Part shown: positions 20,838 through 32,875 of the stretch, piece after piece
Layout: the number at the start of each line of letters is the position of its first letter
Position numbering within the stretch: the first letter of the stretch is position 1
Assembly (NCBI GenBank): GCA_023052935.1
Contig: CM041292.1
Coordinates: 36,772,639 to 36,836,638 of the forward strand
Source: Piezodorus guildinii
Taxonomy: Eukaryota; Arthropoda; Insecta; Hemiptera; Pentatomidae
DNA length: 64,000 nucleotides
Direction of reading: 5' to 3'
Notes under the pieces: generated by a model
The model's input: only the letters and a program-made list of their open reading frames with translations
What the model was told of the DNA's origin: nothing
The model's database searches: none
Made by a program: the position numbers and the translations under genes

Positions 20838-21147
20838 GCTTGCTGGGGTCCCTTTAGCAATTGTATACATTGTATATAGTTATGATTGTGTGTAAGATGT
20901 TTATTTATTTGCCAACTTTTTATTTATCTCAATAATAGGTTTTTGTTTCGATTTGTTTTGTTTTTTATTTATTATTATTATTTTATTGTATATATATGAA
21001 TTTATTTATGTTCTATTTTATGTAATTTGACCATTATTATTATTTTCTGTATATATAGTATGAATGTGGTCTCTTATCAATATTATTATTGTTCATTTTG
21101 TAACAAATTGTAATATATCTCAATAAAAATAATATAAGAACAACTAT

Positions 21148-21852
21148 ACGCCCGAGATGTTACAGCACCTTTTTAATTAAAATCAGCTTACCAGAAGAGC
21201 CACTTTATACTATGCATTTTGCACCTTTTTATGACTTTCTCAAAAACAGCTGTTAACAATTTTGATTAAACTCGTTAAATCAATGTAAAATTTAACAGGC
21301 TTTAATACCATATAGGTTTCATTCTGATTGAAATAGTCTGACAGGACTTAAGAGCCAATATTTTGAATTTTCTTCCTCTAAAGTACCTTTAATTTTGTAA
21401 ATTACAAAAAAGTAGGCCCATCATCTTATTAGCATTGATAAATAACAGCTAAATATTCAAGTTGAGTGAATTGGACAAACAACTAAAGGAGAAAAGTGCA
21501 AACATATTGTTTTATGCAGTTTTTGTGTTTTTTATAATAAGAACAGTAACATAAACGTATAATATACCTTTGGAAAGAGAAAGATTTTAGAAAAAATATT
21601 ATCTGATACAAAAAGTTGTGATAGGTAATATAAAGTGACGAATAGGAAATAAACTTATTACTGATTTACAATTTAATGTAATTGTATTATTTAATCTAAA
21701 TTATATGTTTCCGAAGAAAATTAATACAGGTTTTATTAAAATCAACTTAGAATATTTTTTAAATCTAAGTTTATTTAATAGGTTTTAAATTGATTTTAAC
21801 AGTCAAGGTAAGTATAACTCGCGAGTTGCTTGCACCAGATTTTTTAATACGG
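21148..21852 (+). repeat. Repeat X, copy 2, 3' part
   Basis: Continuation of the copy broken by Jockey A. It starts ACGCCCGAGATGTTACAGCA, contains the conserved CAACTAAAGGAGAAAAGTGC block near 21480, and ends GCTTGCACCAGATTTTTT. No coding capacity. Confidence 0.85.
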
Positions 21853-23480
21853 CTGTGAATTACAAAAAGTAAAATATATTTAAAAAAAGAAGATTTTAAA
21901 TTTAGACCAAAACAGTTGAGCTCCACCTTAATCCTGAATAAATGTTGGTAAATAAAACTGAATACCCGATCGCTGGCAATCTTCCAGGTTTGGTCCCATA
22001 AACGTAAATCACTTTGCCGAAACTGGTTTCCCCCTTACGATCCGAATGACCTTGAAGCTTACGCAGATATCAGATAAGAAAGAATTCAATGATTATATTG
22101 TTTCAAAATGGAAAACATAAAAATATTCGAAGCATTATTTATATCGGGTTCTCGGTTATAGAGGAGCCGCCCTTGTGAGGAGGGGAATTTTAACAAATTG
22201 ATTGCGGTTCCAGTGAGTTCTGACCGGCCTGATCTAAAACGTGAGCTGAATTTCAAAGCTAAAAGCGCTATTCATTATATTATGTTATAGCCAGCGGGCC
22301 TCGACTCAGTCCACACCCCTCCGTATAATGTTGTAATAATGAGATGTGTATCTACCTCTTTGCCTTCCAGTTAAGTAGGCAAAAAAAAAGAAAAAAAAAG
22401 TCTTTTCACAAAAAAAAACAAGAGTTTCAAAGTTAGCCGAGATGGGAATCATTATCACGAAAGTACATTCTTGAGATTAAAATATCTTAATTATAAAATA
22501 ACTTTTTGCTAAAATATCTTAATTATAAAAATAGCTTTTCGCATACATTATTCGAATTATTTTGACTGCTATAAAAAGAAAATTTATTCATTTTTGTCTT
22601 ATTATTTCTATTCATACCCTGCATCTTATGAATTTATTTTAAGAGCTAGTATTATTGAAAACTTTTTTTTTTTTTCAGATATGTTCACAAAATCAAGTTT
22701 AATATTTGTACATCATATATTTCTTTAGTCAATATGAGCGGCTCTGCAAATATTAGCAATTTTAAAATCAACTACAGATAAATTGGTTCTGTTTAAAAAA
22801 AGTTATTTTAATGTTTTTTTTTACACAATTATACAAAAATTAGTTGTGATGTTTATTATATATATTTATTGTGTTTGTTACGTTTTCAATGTAAATATAC
22901 TGATGTTAGCTTTGTACTTATATGATTTGGTTAAAATTATTAACATGGTCCAAGCTGATTCCACCGGTTTAAATCATTTTATCCATATTTATATATTTTT
23001 TTCCTAGGAAAGGCTTAAATTCATTAAAAATCCATTCATAAATGATACTATTTTAGAAAAAAACAACAATAAAATATTGATGTTTTATGCAAAGCTATTA
23101 GATTACCTAAAAAAAATTTAATCTTTATTGGAGCTTAGAATTTTCAAATTATTTTGAGAAAGTACGTCTGTTTGAGTTAGGTTTGTAGCTAAAACATTCT
23201 CAAGCAAACAGCTATCCAAAGTCTTACTCTTGAGGTCATCAAACTGATAAAAAAACTTCATTTTTAATATAAATTGTAACCATACCAATGACTATAGTAT
23301 TATATGGCGTATTTAAACAAACTTACTGAAATTTTTACAAATCAATATAGTAAATGAAAGTTTGAGAATGAAAAATCGTAGTGTAAATAAATTGACAGTT
23401 AAAGCAATTAATGAAATGCTTTGTATGTATACTTTGAATCTATCCTTTCCTTCTTGAAGATAATATATATTACATAATAA

Positions 23481-23489
<9 letters not shown>
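21853..23489. other. AT-rich spacer; GC-richer patch at about 21950-22380
   Basis: No open frame with a known motif. The 22783-23007 frame is a hydrophobic, low-complexity chance frame. The sequence at 22140-22380 may be an old transposon UTR but could not be placed. Confidence 0.5.
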
Positions 23490-23535
<46 letters not shown>

Positions 23536-23569
23536 AGAAATTAATTCATCGACCCTTTTTTTATATTAT

Positions 23570-23866
23570 AATTTTGTTTTAAATAATTCGGGTTTTGGGC
23601 CATTAAACCAATACTCCTTCTTAATTTTCTTTATTTTGACGTTTCGATCCCCCGTCCATGAATACACATAGGATCCTTTTCACTGCAACTAAACATAATT
23701 GGTTACATTTTGCAGTATGTTGGTTACATTTTCCATGAATCATCTATCTATAGCCGGGTACAATATATTATAAAAACATCTTACCAAAGAATTTTATTGA
23801 GCACCGGCACACCACTCAGGCTAACACAGGGCACTGGGATCTCCAAGCCCTCCCCCCTCCAGCCTT
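23570..23866 (-). repeat. PLE left terminal repeat (inverted arm)
   Basis: Reverse complement of 24429-24725 with about two differences (near 23650 and 23816). It carries GATCGAAACGTC-type sequence reversed. Confidence 0.9.
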
Positions 23867-23870
23867 AGCG

Positions 23871-24080
23871 AGTCACGCTATCAAAAACAACCACAATTTT
23901 GATTTTAAAAATGTAAGTGTTCTGGATGTGGAAAAAAATAAAGAAAAGAGATTGATTCTTGAGATGATGCACATCATTAGGAACGAACATACTGTAAATG
24001 CGCGGAATGATTGCACAAAACTTAGCAACGTATACAATAATATTTTAAATAAATTGGGAAGAATAAGTAGACGAAATTAA
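23871..24080 (+). pseudogene. PLE protein C-terminus (after the GIY-YIG endonuclease)
   Basis: A 69-codon open tail beginning SHAIKNNHNFDFKNVSVLD and continuing KRLILEMMHIIRNEHTVNA and LSNVYNNILNKLGR. It has the length and pattern that follow the GIY-YIG domain in PLE proteins (NH.FDF, RE/LILEM..I). The RT and most of the endonuclease are missing; the left arm joins it directly. Confidence 0.85.
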
Positions 24081-24264
24081 AAAAGTTTTATTATGGTTAA
24101 TATATAAGTTGTTTATTGTTATTAGTTTTTATCATCATTATTTAGCAACGTATACAATAATATTTTAAATAAATTGGGAAGAATAAGTAGACGAAATTAA
24201 AAAAAAGTTTTATTATGGTTAATATATAAGTTGTTTATTGTTATTAGTTTTTATAATCATTATT
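24021..24264. repeat. Tandem duplication in the PLE tail
   Basis: A unit of about 122 bp starting TTAGCAACGTATACAATAAT occurs twice, at about 24020-24141 and 24142-24264, almost identical. It duplicates the last coding codons and the start of the 3' UTR. Confidence 0.9.
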
Positions 24265-24428
24265 TATATAAAATATTTTAGATTGTTTCATAGTTATTGG
24301 TCTATATAATAGTTTGATTTGTTTTATTGTTGTTTTTGTGATATATTTTTTAAGCGTTTGTTGACCTTGTATTTTTAATAGAATAATTTTATTGTATTTA
24401 TTTATTGATAAGTTGAGCTTCGGCCGCC

Positions 24429-24724
24429 AAGGCTGGAGGGGGGAGGGCTTGGAGATCCCAGTGCCCTGTGTTAGCCTGAGTGGTGTGCCGGTACTCAATA
24501 AAATTCTTTGGTAAGATGTTTTTATAATATATTGTACCCGGCTATAGATAGATGATTCATGGAAAATGTAACCAACATACTGCAAAATGTAACCAATTAT
24601 GTTTAGTTGCAGTGAAAAGGATCCTATGTGTATTCATGGACGGAGGATCGAAACGTCAAAATAAAGAAAATTAAGAAGGAGTATTGGTTTAATGGCCCAA
24701 AACCCGAATTATTTAAAACAAAAT

Positions 24725-24725
<1 letters not shown>
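24429..24725 (+). repeat. PLE right terminal repeat
   Basis: Forward arm. Near 24613-24657 GTGAAAAG, GATCC and GGATCGAAACGTC are arranged like a worn hammerhead core (stem GATCC/GGATC followed by GAAA). An antisense frame of 113 codons across this region is a shadow. Confidence 0.85.
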
Positions 24726-24780
<55 letters not shown>

Positions 24781-24784
<4 letters not shown>

Positions 24785-25859
24785 AATATTGTAATATATT
24801 TGATATAATTCTATCAAGTATAACTATGATATAAAAACTCTAAAAATGAAAAAGTTGGAATACATTATCTCGGTTTTTCATAACAAAATTCGAGCTTTAC
24901 ACAAAATTAGATAAAAGTTTTTACATTTAAAAATAAAATATTTTGTAGGTTATTTATTATATACATTATAATATTAAAGCCTTGATTAATTTCACAATGT
25001 GTAATGAAAACCTATTTGTTTATCTGGAATATTTAATATAAGTCAATATTTCTTAGTATCATACCTTTTGTCACACCATGAACTCCCAGCCCCTTCCATT
25101 ACAGTGAAGATAAATAGATTTTTTCTATTATTTTAACTTTAGGATGAAAAACGGCCGGTATTTGCTAACTTTGACTATATGTTATTTATTAATTAAAAAA
25201 ATCTATTATATCTCCCCTGCTCAATCAATTAAATTACTTTGGCTCCTTAAACATTTTTCTGAACATCCTGAAAACGAATTAAAACCTCACCTCTCTTCAG
25301 TTTGTTCTGCCACAGATCAGCGCTGATTTTAGTTAATTTCTTCACCCTCATTACAGCTCATGAAAGAGTTAAGAAGGCGTCTAATTTGTAAATTATAGGT
25401 ATAAGAAGGACATTTTCTGGTAATCTGATTAACTTAACTGTCGTTATATCACAAAGAATGACGCTATTCCGGTCAACGCTTCACAGCAAAAACAAACTAA
25501 TTTTCCTACTCTTTTCTTTTGTTTTGTTTATCCTATGAGATACTAACTTCTGTGCTGATTATTAACATTGATTTACTGAAAAATAAGGGTGATTTTGGAA
25601 GTGATATGTGCACGTACAGCAAGAGAAACCTAAAGTCATCGATAAAATGTTTAAACTTACAATTTTATTTAAAAAATACTATTAGATAGTTTAAGTCGCA
25701 TTGGCCTCTTGTTCGCCTTTTTACCAATTCGTCTACTATTTTAACTATATAACCATATATACCTAAAAGTTTTTACGAAAATAATTATTTGAGTATCAAT
25801 AAAATAATAAAAAAAATGTATCTTATTTTAAATTATGTCTTCAACCATATGTTAGGAAA
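24781..25859. other. AT-rich spacer, nothing recognised
   Basis: The short frame at 25144-25326 has no recognised motif. Confidence 0.55.
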
Positions 25860-26452
25860 TTTGTGTACTGAAAAACGGCAAAATTCATGGTATAAAGTGT
25901 CTGGTTCGTTGATTTTGATAAGAAGGTTGCTGTAATATCTCGGGCGTACAGTTGTCATAAATATGAAATATTTTACATTTTCTTCCTCTAAAGTACCTTA
26001 ACTTTTGTAGATTCTATAAAAATAACCGTATTATCTTCTTACCATTGATAAAAAACATTTAAATATATAAGTTGAACCAATTCGATATCCAACTAAAGGA
26101 GCAAACTGAAAAAATTATTTTTTTAATGCAATTTTTGGTTTTCAAATATAAGAACAGTAACATACATAAATAATATATCGTTGGAAAGTTAAAGATTTTA
26201 GAAAAAATATTATCTTATATCTAAGCTTGTAAAAGTTAATAAAGAGTGATGAAAATCCGATAAAAGTAACTGATTATTTTAGATAATAATTTAATAAATT
26301 TTTTAACAATAAACATGTTTCTATAGAAATTCAATTTAATTAATTGTTTATTAGTTTCTCTCATTTTTATCCTTAACTGTATTTGAAAATTCTTTAATCA
26401 ATTTTAACAACGGAAGTAAGTGAAAGCCGTGTGTTGCCCGCACCAGATTTTT
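25860..26452. repeat. Repeat X, copy 3 (inverted head joined to forward tail)
   Basis: Positions 25860-25965 carry the X head in reverse (ATATCTCGGGCGTACAGTTG). From about 25970 the rest runs forward, with CCAACTAAAGGAGCAAA near 26090, to the terminus GTGTTGCCCGCACCAGATTT. This is a second case of opposite orientation within one locus. Confidence 0.8.
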
Positions 26453-27094
26453 TATATGTTAATTACATGATATATTCATAATTATCTAATAGCTTTCGTT
26501 TATTTGATAATATCCTAAGGAAGCTGCATAACATTTGAAAATGTGACCTGCTTCTATAACCATTATCCTGGCGGTTCACGCTTCATTGCCTCTCTCCATT
26601 GCTAACTTAATACATTTTCTTATAAAATATTACCTTCTGCGTTTTTTAATGAGGTTAAAACAGTTGTAAACGATAAACAGCTGATTATGCTACGGCATCA
26701 TGCGACATAATCCAATCACAGGAAGTGATTTAGGGCAATTATTTCGTAGATTAAAAAAGAAAATACTGTTCCGAGGAAATGTTAGTTCAAACGTTGATAT
26801 AACGGCTGCTAAATGAAGAAAAACTATAAATTAAATTTCATTGCAAATCATTACAAAAATTATAATTATTATTAGTCACAAAGTCTGCACTGTCTAGAAG
26901 AAATCGTATGGATTAAATGGTAAAGGTTTTAGGATGTACAAACGGTTAATTAACAAGGAATAGTCAAACCCAGTGTAAAAATGTAGATTTCATGCCCCAG
27001 GGAGTCAAGAAGTGATTTTAACTCGACTCTCAATAAAACTTAGGCAACCTTAACCAATGGCAACCTAATGCTAACAGTAACTGTACCAAAGGTA
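26453..27094. other. Spacer, nothing recognised
   Basis: No open frame or repeat match identified. Confidence 0.55.
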
Positions 27095-27420
27095 TTACGA
27101 TGTAGGTTTTATTCTGATTGAAATAGTATGAAAGGGCTTAAATTGCGATATTTTCTTCCTCTAAAGTACCCTTAATTTTATAAATTCGTTAAAAAAAAAA
27201 ATTATATCATCATATAAGAATTGATAAAAAACGGCTAAATATACAATTTGAATGGATTTAATAACCTACTAAGGGATAAGCAAACATATTGTTTTATGAA
27301 CTTCCTGTTTGGTTTTGAAAATAAAAACAGTAATATAGTATACCGTTGGAAAAGATGTCATACATAAAGTTGTGGATATGTATACTGCCGAATGGGGAAA
27401 AAATTTAGTGATTATTGTGT
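27095..27420 (+). repeat. Repeat X, copy 4 (internal part)
   Basis: Forward X segment from GTAGGTTTTATTCTGATTGA to the block before the tail; both ends are missing. Confidence 0.7.
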
Positions 27421-27477
27421 ACATAACAATTTTATACTGTTATGTTTTTACTTCCACTTATCTATATATGAAATACA

Positions 27478-28040
27478 CAGTAGCTAAGAGTATTGTGATC
27501 GTGAAAATTTTTCCAGTTTTCAACGGAAAATAAAACTTTTAGGGTCCCTAAATAAATTGTCTGACAAGGCTTCAATACCGATATTTTAAATTTTCTTCTT
27601 CTAAAGTACCTTTAATTTTAATTATTAAAAAAAAAATTATTAAAAAAAATACCATATCTTTTTGCTATCGTTCATAAAAAAACGGGTAAATATATAAGTT
27701 GAACAAAGTTGATAACCAACTAAAGGAGAAAATATCTAAAATATTTGTTTACGTTATTTTATTATTACTTGTTTTTATTTTTTAACATAAGAACTGTAAT
27801 GTATATGTAAAATATACCGTTGGAAAGCTAAATATTATAGAAAAAATATTAACTTTTGCACAAAATAGTAAAAGGTAATGTTGAGTGGTGAGAAGAGGAA
27901 AAAAAAAAGTGATTCTTGTAGTTAATATAATTCTTTAACCTCTTTCAACTCGAGCTTTATTTAAAATTTCATAAATTGATACTAAAGACGAAGATAAGTG
28001 AAAGTCGTTTTTTGCGAGCATCAGAATTTTTAATCCAAAA
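27478..28040 (+). repeat. Repeat X, copy 5 (internally deleted)
   Basis: The head AGTATTGTGATCGTGAAAAT joins directly to the middle block (CTGACAAGGCTTCAATACCG) and runs to a worn terminus GATAAGTGAAAGTCGTTTTT. About 250 bp of the head-proximal sequence is missing. Confidence 0.75.
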
Positions 28041-28129
28041 CATATTTATCCAACGAAACTAAATATAATTCTTTAAACATTGTTCGACTATAACTTTATT
28101 TAAATTTATTTTAACAAAAGAGGTTCGTT

Positions 28130-28672
28130 TTTTTATTCATTTAACGTCACTTTATGCTACTATGGCTAATTGGAAGGTGCTACAGTGGGAGTCCTAAATT
28201 TTGCCTATCCAGGTTTAATTAGGATAGGGATCTTTTAATATGGTTCCTTTCATATTAAAAAATGCTGTCTGCGATTAAACAATAGTTTATTATTTCCAAA
28301 TAGAATACCTATGAATATATAGGTTTTACCTTATACACCATATTTCTTATTGCTTTGAAATTATTTAAATTTTACTATAGTTAATTATTTAGGTTATATC
28401 TAAGGATTTTCAACTATATCTGTCAGATTTCAACACACAACGTTAGATACAGTAGGCTGTTATGCTAGCCATATTTGTTTTATTACGATAGGGGTATTTA
28501 ACGAGCACCTGACATCGCGCAGGCTCGCAACTATGTTTTTACGTCTCTCCGAAGAAAAGTATAACTAACCATTTTTTACTCCCATTAAAATATTCCAGGG
28601 CCACTTGCGGGTTTGAACCCACGACCTTTGGCTAATAAAGCTCTTATATTAGCCACTATGCTATAGGTGACT
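28130..28672 (-). mobile_element. SINE family 1, interrupted copy
   Basis: The 3' part (28130-28236: ACGTCACTTTATGCTACTAT, CAGTGGGAGTCCTAAATT) and the tRNA-like head (about 28490-28672, with GGGTTTGAACCC, reverse of the B box) are separated by about 250 bp of foreign AT-rich DNA. The phrase GATAGGG is repeated at both junctions. The insert resembles 4790-4860 in part. Confidence 0.8.
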
Positions 28673-29904
28673 CCTTAGCAAACGAAGTATGTGAAAGTAA
28701 ATGGCGTTAATTAATGCTTCTAAAAAATACGATAAATCGTTTTCATTCGTGAGAATGCCAATTAGGTGAGCACTTAAGCAGTTAAAACTTCTAATCATGG
28801 GTAAAATGAGAATTCCCAAAACGTATTTTAATGCTAGTGATAAAATAGCTGTTCGTAGCACCACTAAGTCTTTTATCGGAAGAACTTGTCCTTGTACTGC
28901 TCAACAGCCATCCCAATATAAGAACAGCTGTCAATATTTGCCACTTTTTGAAATGCTGTTTAGATATTTTAGATCTGATGCAAGGGCCTTCAGTGTTGTA
29001 AAAAGCTTTGCCAACAAACGCCGACCGTCTTCTCTCCAACCCCTTTTCCCTTCACTAGTCAATACTCAATCCTCCGATTCCCGGCAATAACGAGAACGAA
29101 TTCACAAATCGTGGACAAGTAGCAGTCACCTGTCGCAAGGATAAAGGATTTGAGGGAAATAAGAAAGAGCATTATCTTGAGCGACCTCGGCGCCGCTCGA
29201 CTTTGAGCTTTCCTTTTAACTTTGCCTAGTGGAATCTTTTTTCCATTCTTCTTTCTCATCGTTGCTGTTCCCCACACACGTCTCCCTAACCGTTGAAAAT
29301 ATGAAAATTACCAATCATTCATGTGTCGGCTTGATAAGTGCTTTCGATTTCATGGAGTTTTGGACACATATCTGCATTCGGGAAAGAATACCATGTAAAA
29401 TAAATCGGGGACGTATTTAAGTCCTTTTCGTAATTAGATGTATAATTATCTATTTTTTACAATATTTAACCTCGTTTAGTCGAATTTAGACTTGTTTAGT
29501 CAAATATGAGAACGCCAAACATAATATTTTTAACGTCATGTTAAAGTACAATTAAAACACTTAATTCTGCTCTCGGATTCGTCTCCTCATATTCTTAACA
29601 TTATTCGCTTCCTTAAGATACTGAATGCTTTAGTCTCATATCTGACCTAAACCCTTCCTCTACTTTCATACTTATATAAGCCTATCCTAACCTAAATTGT
29701 GTAGTAGGGAACATAAACCTGTGTCGACTTATTAAAAAAGTCTGTAGTGCGCTACACACACCTTTCTCTTACCTACGTGGTCCAATCATATTTTTTATTA
29801 ATTAATTTCTTGTTAAAGTAGACAAAATAAAAAATAAAATAAAAAAAATCGATTCGTTAGAAACATTTGTTGTAAATTATATATATATAAAAAAAAATAA
29901 AAAA
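28673..29904. other. No identified gene; mixed-composition stretch
   Basis: Overlapping frames on both strands at 28790-29420 (97 codons forward, 82 and 72 reverse) show no known motif and conflict, so none is called. The composition is richer in GC than most of the window, so an unidentified exon or UTR is possible. Confidence 0.35.
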
Positions 29905-30218
29905 AAAACCTGTACCACTACAACCCATGAAGAGTATTGGGCTCAGTACATGTAGAGATTCGTACTGTTTCTAGGCCAACGGCCGTGCAATGACGTGATT
30001 CGGCCAAGATCACGCTCAGCCGCCAGGGTTTTCCCCCATTTTTGGGTACCCAATTTATAGAGGCTGGGTGTGCCCCAGGAGGGTCTCCATACCCCAGAAT
30101 CGCCCCCCTCCCGGCTGAAATAACAGAATAAATAATATTCCGCCACAGCCGGGATTCGAACCCAGGACCCGGAGCACAGTAGACTAGCGCTCTACCCACT
30201 AGACCACGCCCCTCCTTT
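29905..30218 (-). mobile_element. SINE family 3 (tRNA-derived)
   Basis: On the reverse strand the head reads GGGGCGTGGTCTAGTGGGTA with A box TGGTCTAGTGG and B box GGTTCGAATCC (near 30150). A GC-rich body follows and the 3' end has GGGTTGTAGTGGTACAGG before a T-rich tail. This 3' end resembles that of the RTE-like element at 52760-52986. A worn relative lies at 58335-58512. Confidence 0.85.
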
Positions 30219-30342
30219 TTAAATTATATAACATTATAAAATTGTTATCTATATCAATTACCTCAGTGTATGCCCTATTCCTCACTTTACATTACCTTTC
30301 ATAACATGGTATATAAGATAACATTTTTAAATATTATATACA

Positions 30343-31205
30343 ATCCGGTGAGGGCAACACACGATTTTCTCTTACTTCGATTGTTAAAATCAATTAAAAA
30401 CTAATATACTTAAATTTGAAAAATAATTGAAGTTTCTTTTAATAAAACGTGTATTCATTTTCGTTGGAAATACATGATTTAGATTAAACAATATAACTCT
30501 ATTAAATTCCTATTCAGTAATAAGTTTATTCCCTATTCATCACTTTTTATTACCTTTTCCACCTTTTTGTATCAGATAATCTTTTTTCTAAAATCTTTCC
30601 GTTTCCAACGGTATATTTTACGTATATATTCCTGTTCTTTTTATCAAAAACCAAAATACATTAAAAAAAAAATATATTTTTCCTCTTTTCTTCTTTAGTT
30701 TGTCACAGAATTCGTTGAAATTGTATATTTAGCCGTTTTTGTTCAATAATAATAAGATGGCATGGTTATTTTTTTTTTTGGAATCTACAAAATTAAAGGT
30801 ACTTTAGAGGGAGAAAATATAAAATATCAGTATTCAAACCCTGGCAGAATATTTCAATAAGAATAAAACATACATGAAATTAAAGTATATTAAATTTTAC
30901 AGAGATAAAGCGAGTTAAATTAAAATCGTTTCAGACGTTTTTGATAAAATCGTAAAAAGGTGCAAACTGTATTGTATAAAGTACTTCTTCCGGTCAGTTG
31001 ATTTTAGTGAAAAATTTGGGGTATCATCTCAGAGGTATAGTTGTCCTAAATATGAAATTTCAGGTTCGGACGACTATTCGTTTTTGTACTAAACGTACTA
31101 CAGAGATCTTAAAATATGCATTTCCTTTGTAAACTGAAATTTGTAAACTTTCACTATTGTAGTACTTTCCTTTACTATATTTTTCGTATATAAGTAAATG
31201 AAAAT
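30343..31205 (-). repeat. Repeat X, copy 6 (near full length, diverged)
   Basis: Reverse orientation. It opens with CCGGTGAGGGCAACACACGA (the 3' terminus) and passes the CTAAAG block near 30695, the CTCAGAGGTATAGTTGTC block near 31027 and the worn head near 31150. It is the most diverged of the long copies. Confidence 0.8.
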
Positions 31206-32042
31206 TAAAAAAAAACACCGATTGAACATAGTTTTTTTTCCTTGATAATAAGGATAGTAAACCGTTAGAAATAAGTTTCTAAAATAATATAATATTATGG
31301 ATGATACAATTCGTTTAAGGTTATTTTTGAGAGCAATGAAATCAGCATAAACTAAACTTAAAATATTGTAGGCTATCCAATCTTTGTGCTTGGAATCCTC
31401 TTGTTATAAGCATTCGGGACTTTTTTTTGAGCTTTCTGTGTTCGATTTTCAAGGCAATAAATCATGAATATTTTGACATGAATTCGATTGATTTCTTCTA
31501 CAGACCATATTGAACAGGAACGCTACCACAACTCAACGATAAAACAACTATTGGGACATTGGATTAGAGCAAAAGCACAACAATTGGGTGGAAATCACGT
31601 AGCCTCCATTTTCTAGAGCAACCTATTATAACAGATTACTTGTACCATTGTGAAATCGGGGATTAGTTAGGCACTCCGGACGTGTGACAATTCCCTTCAT
31701 CTTATACAACTTCTTCAATGGATTAATTAATTTGTCAAGGAAAGGCAGGATTCTATTGATTAAGTTAAAGGAAGACATACGAGCTCGTAACAAAAATATA
31801 GGAAGATTAATTGAAATATAAAATTACTCTCTATAATCCTTGGCTTCATTCCCGAATATTTCATTTTGTGTAGGTTTAAATTAACATATATACATTTATG
31901 ATAAAAATAATATGTGAAAATGGTTACTCTTTTAACTATATTTGTATAGTTATTAAGCTTTCAACATAAATTTTGTATATAGTCACGACTCGTTTAATGT
32001 GAATTAATCCAATTCATAAGTGAATTTTTCATCTGAAAAAAA
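31206..32042. other. AT-rich spacer, nothing recognised
   Basis: No open frame with a known motif. Confidence 0.6.
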
Positions 32043-32875
32043 AATCTGGTGCGGGCAACACATGACTTTCACTTACCTCCATTTTTAAAATCAATGAAAG
32101 AATTTTCAAATACAGTTAGAGATAAAAATACGTGAAATTATTAAGGAATTAATCAAATTGAATTTATATAGAAACATGTGTTTTATTAAAAAATCAATTA
32201 TATTATTATCTTAAATAATCAGTAAGTTTTATATTCTTTTCATCACTCTCCAATAACATTTAAAAGCTTGTGTATGAGATGATATTTTTTCTAAAATCTT
32301 TAGCTTTCCAACGGTATATCATACATGTATATTACTGCTCTTATTTTCAAAAACGAAAAATTGCATTAAAAAAATATTTTTTCTGTTTTCTCCTTTAGTT
32401 GGGTATTGAATTTATTCAATTTATATATTTACCAGTTTTCATCAGCGTTAACAAGAATAATATAGTTATTTTTTTTTAAAATATCGCATTTAAGCCCTGT
32501 CAGACCATTTTTATCTAATAAAACCTACATGATATTAAAGCCATTACATTTTACATCGATATAGCAGTTTAATTAAAATCGTCGGAACCGTTTTTGAGAA
32601 AATCGAAAAAAGGTGCAAAATGCATGGTTAAGTGCCTCTTCTGGTCGGCTCATTTTGATGAAAAAAGTTTTGTCACGTCTCGGGCGTATAGTGTCTTAAT
32701 ATGGAATTGCGTTTTAAGGACTTACCGTTCCAGTGGATTACCACACACCACACACACAGGCCGATTTGCGGACTTGGTTATTTGACTCAGGTGACCTTAA
32801 AACGTGTAATTTCGTTGAAAACTGAATCGAAAATTTTTACGATCGCAATACTTCCCTTACATAAGTAAGTGGAAT
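32043..32875 (-). repeat. Repeat X, copy 7 (best full-length reference)
   Basis: Reverse orientation and continuous from terminus to head: TCTGGTGCGGGCAACACATG at the left, CTCCTTTAGTTGGGTATTG near 32390, ACGTCTCGGGCGTATAGTGT near 32675, and ACGATCGCAATACTTCCCTT near 32840. It lacks the fold-back seen in copies 1-3. The frame at 32594-32785 is a chance frame in a non-coding repeat. Confidence 0.85.

Larger units (their letters stand above)
16367..21136 (+). mobile_element. Full-length Jockey-clade retrotransposon, family A
   Basis: A 4,770-bp element with a short 5' UTR, ORF1, ORF2, a 3' UTR and an A-rich end. It is flanked by the exact 11-bp duplication AGAACAACTAT at 16356-16366 and 21137-21147. 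The flanking sequence is repeat X, which reads continuously across the empty site, confirming both ends. Only one frame lesion, in ORF1, was found. The 3' end (CTCAATAAAAATAATATAAG) contains an AATAAA signal. Confidence 0.95.
23490..24780 (+). mobile_element. Penelope-like element (PLE), 5'-truncated, with inverted terminal repeats
   Basis: Symmetrical layout: (AT)n at about 23490-23534, left arm 23570-23866, C-terminal coding piece 23871-24080, 3' UTR with a tandem duplication, right arm 24429-24725 in inverted orientation, (AT)n at about 24727-24780. The arms differ at only about two of 297 positions. PLEs are known for terminal repeats in direct or inverted orientation; the coding tail makes the assignment firm. 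Confidence 0.85.

Noticed and set aside
21480..21500. CAACTAAAGGAGAAAAGTG in repeat X as a polypurine tract of an LTR element
   Set aside because: No LTR, primer-binding site or TG...CA ends accompany it in any X copy.
24244..24585. 113-codon reverse frame
   Set aside because: It crosses the PLE 3' UTR and terminal repeat; composition and position show a chance frame.
28791..29277. Several overlapping frames on both strands
   Set aside because: They contradict each other and show no motif; reported only as an unassigned stretch.
29905..30218. A functional tRNA gene on the reverse strand
   Set aside because: A and B boxes are present, but the cloverleaf is not closed and a SINE body follows.
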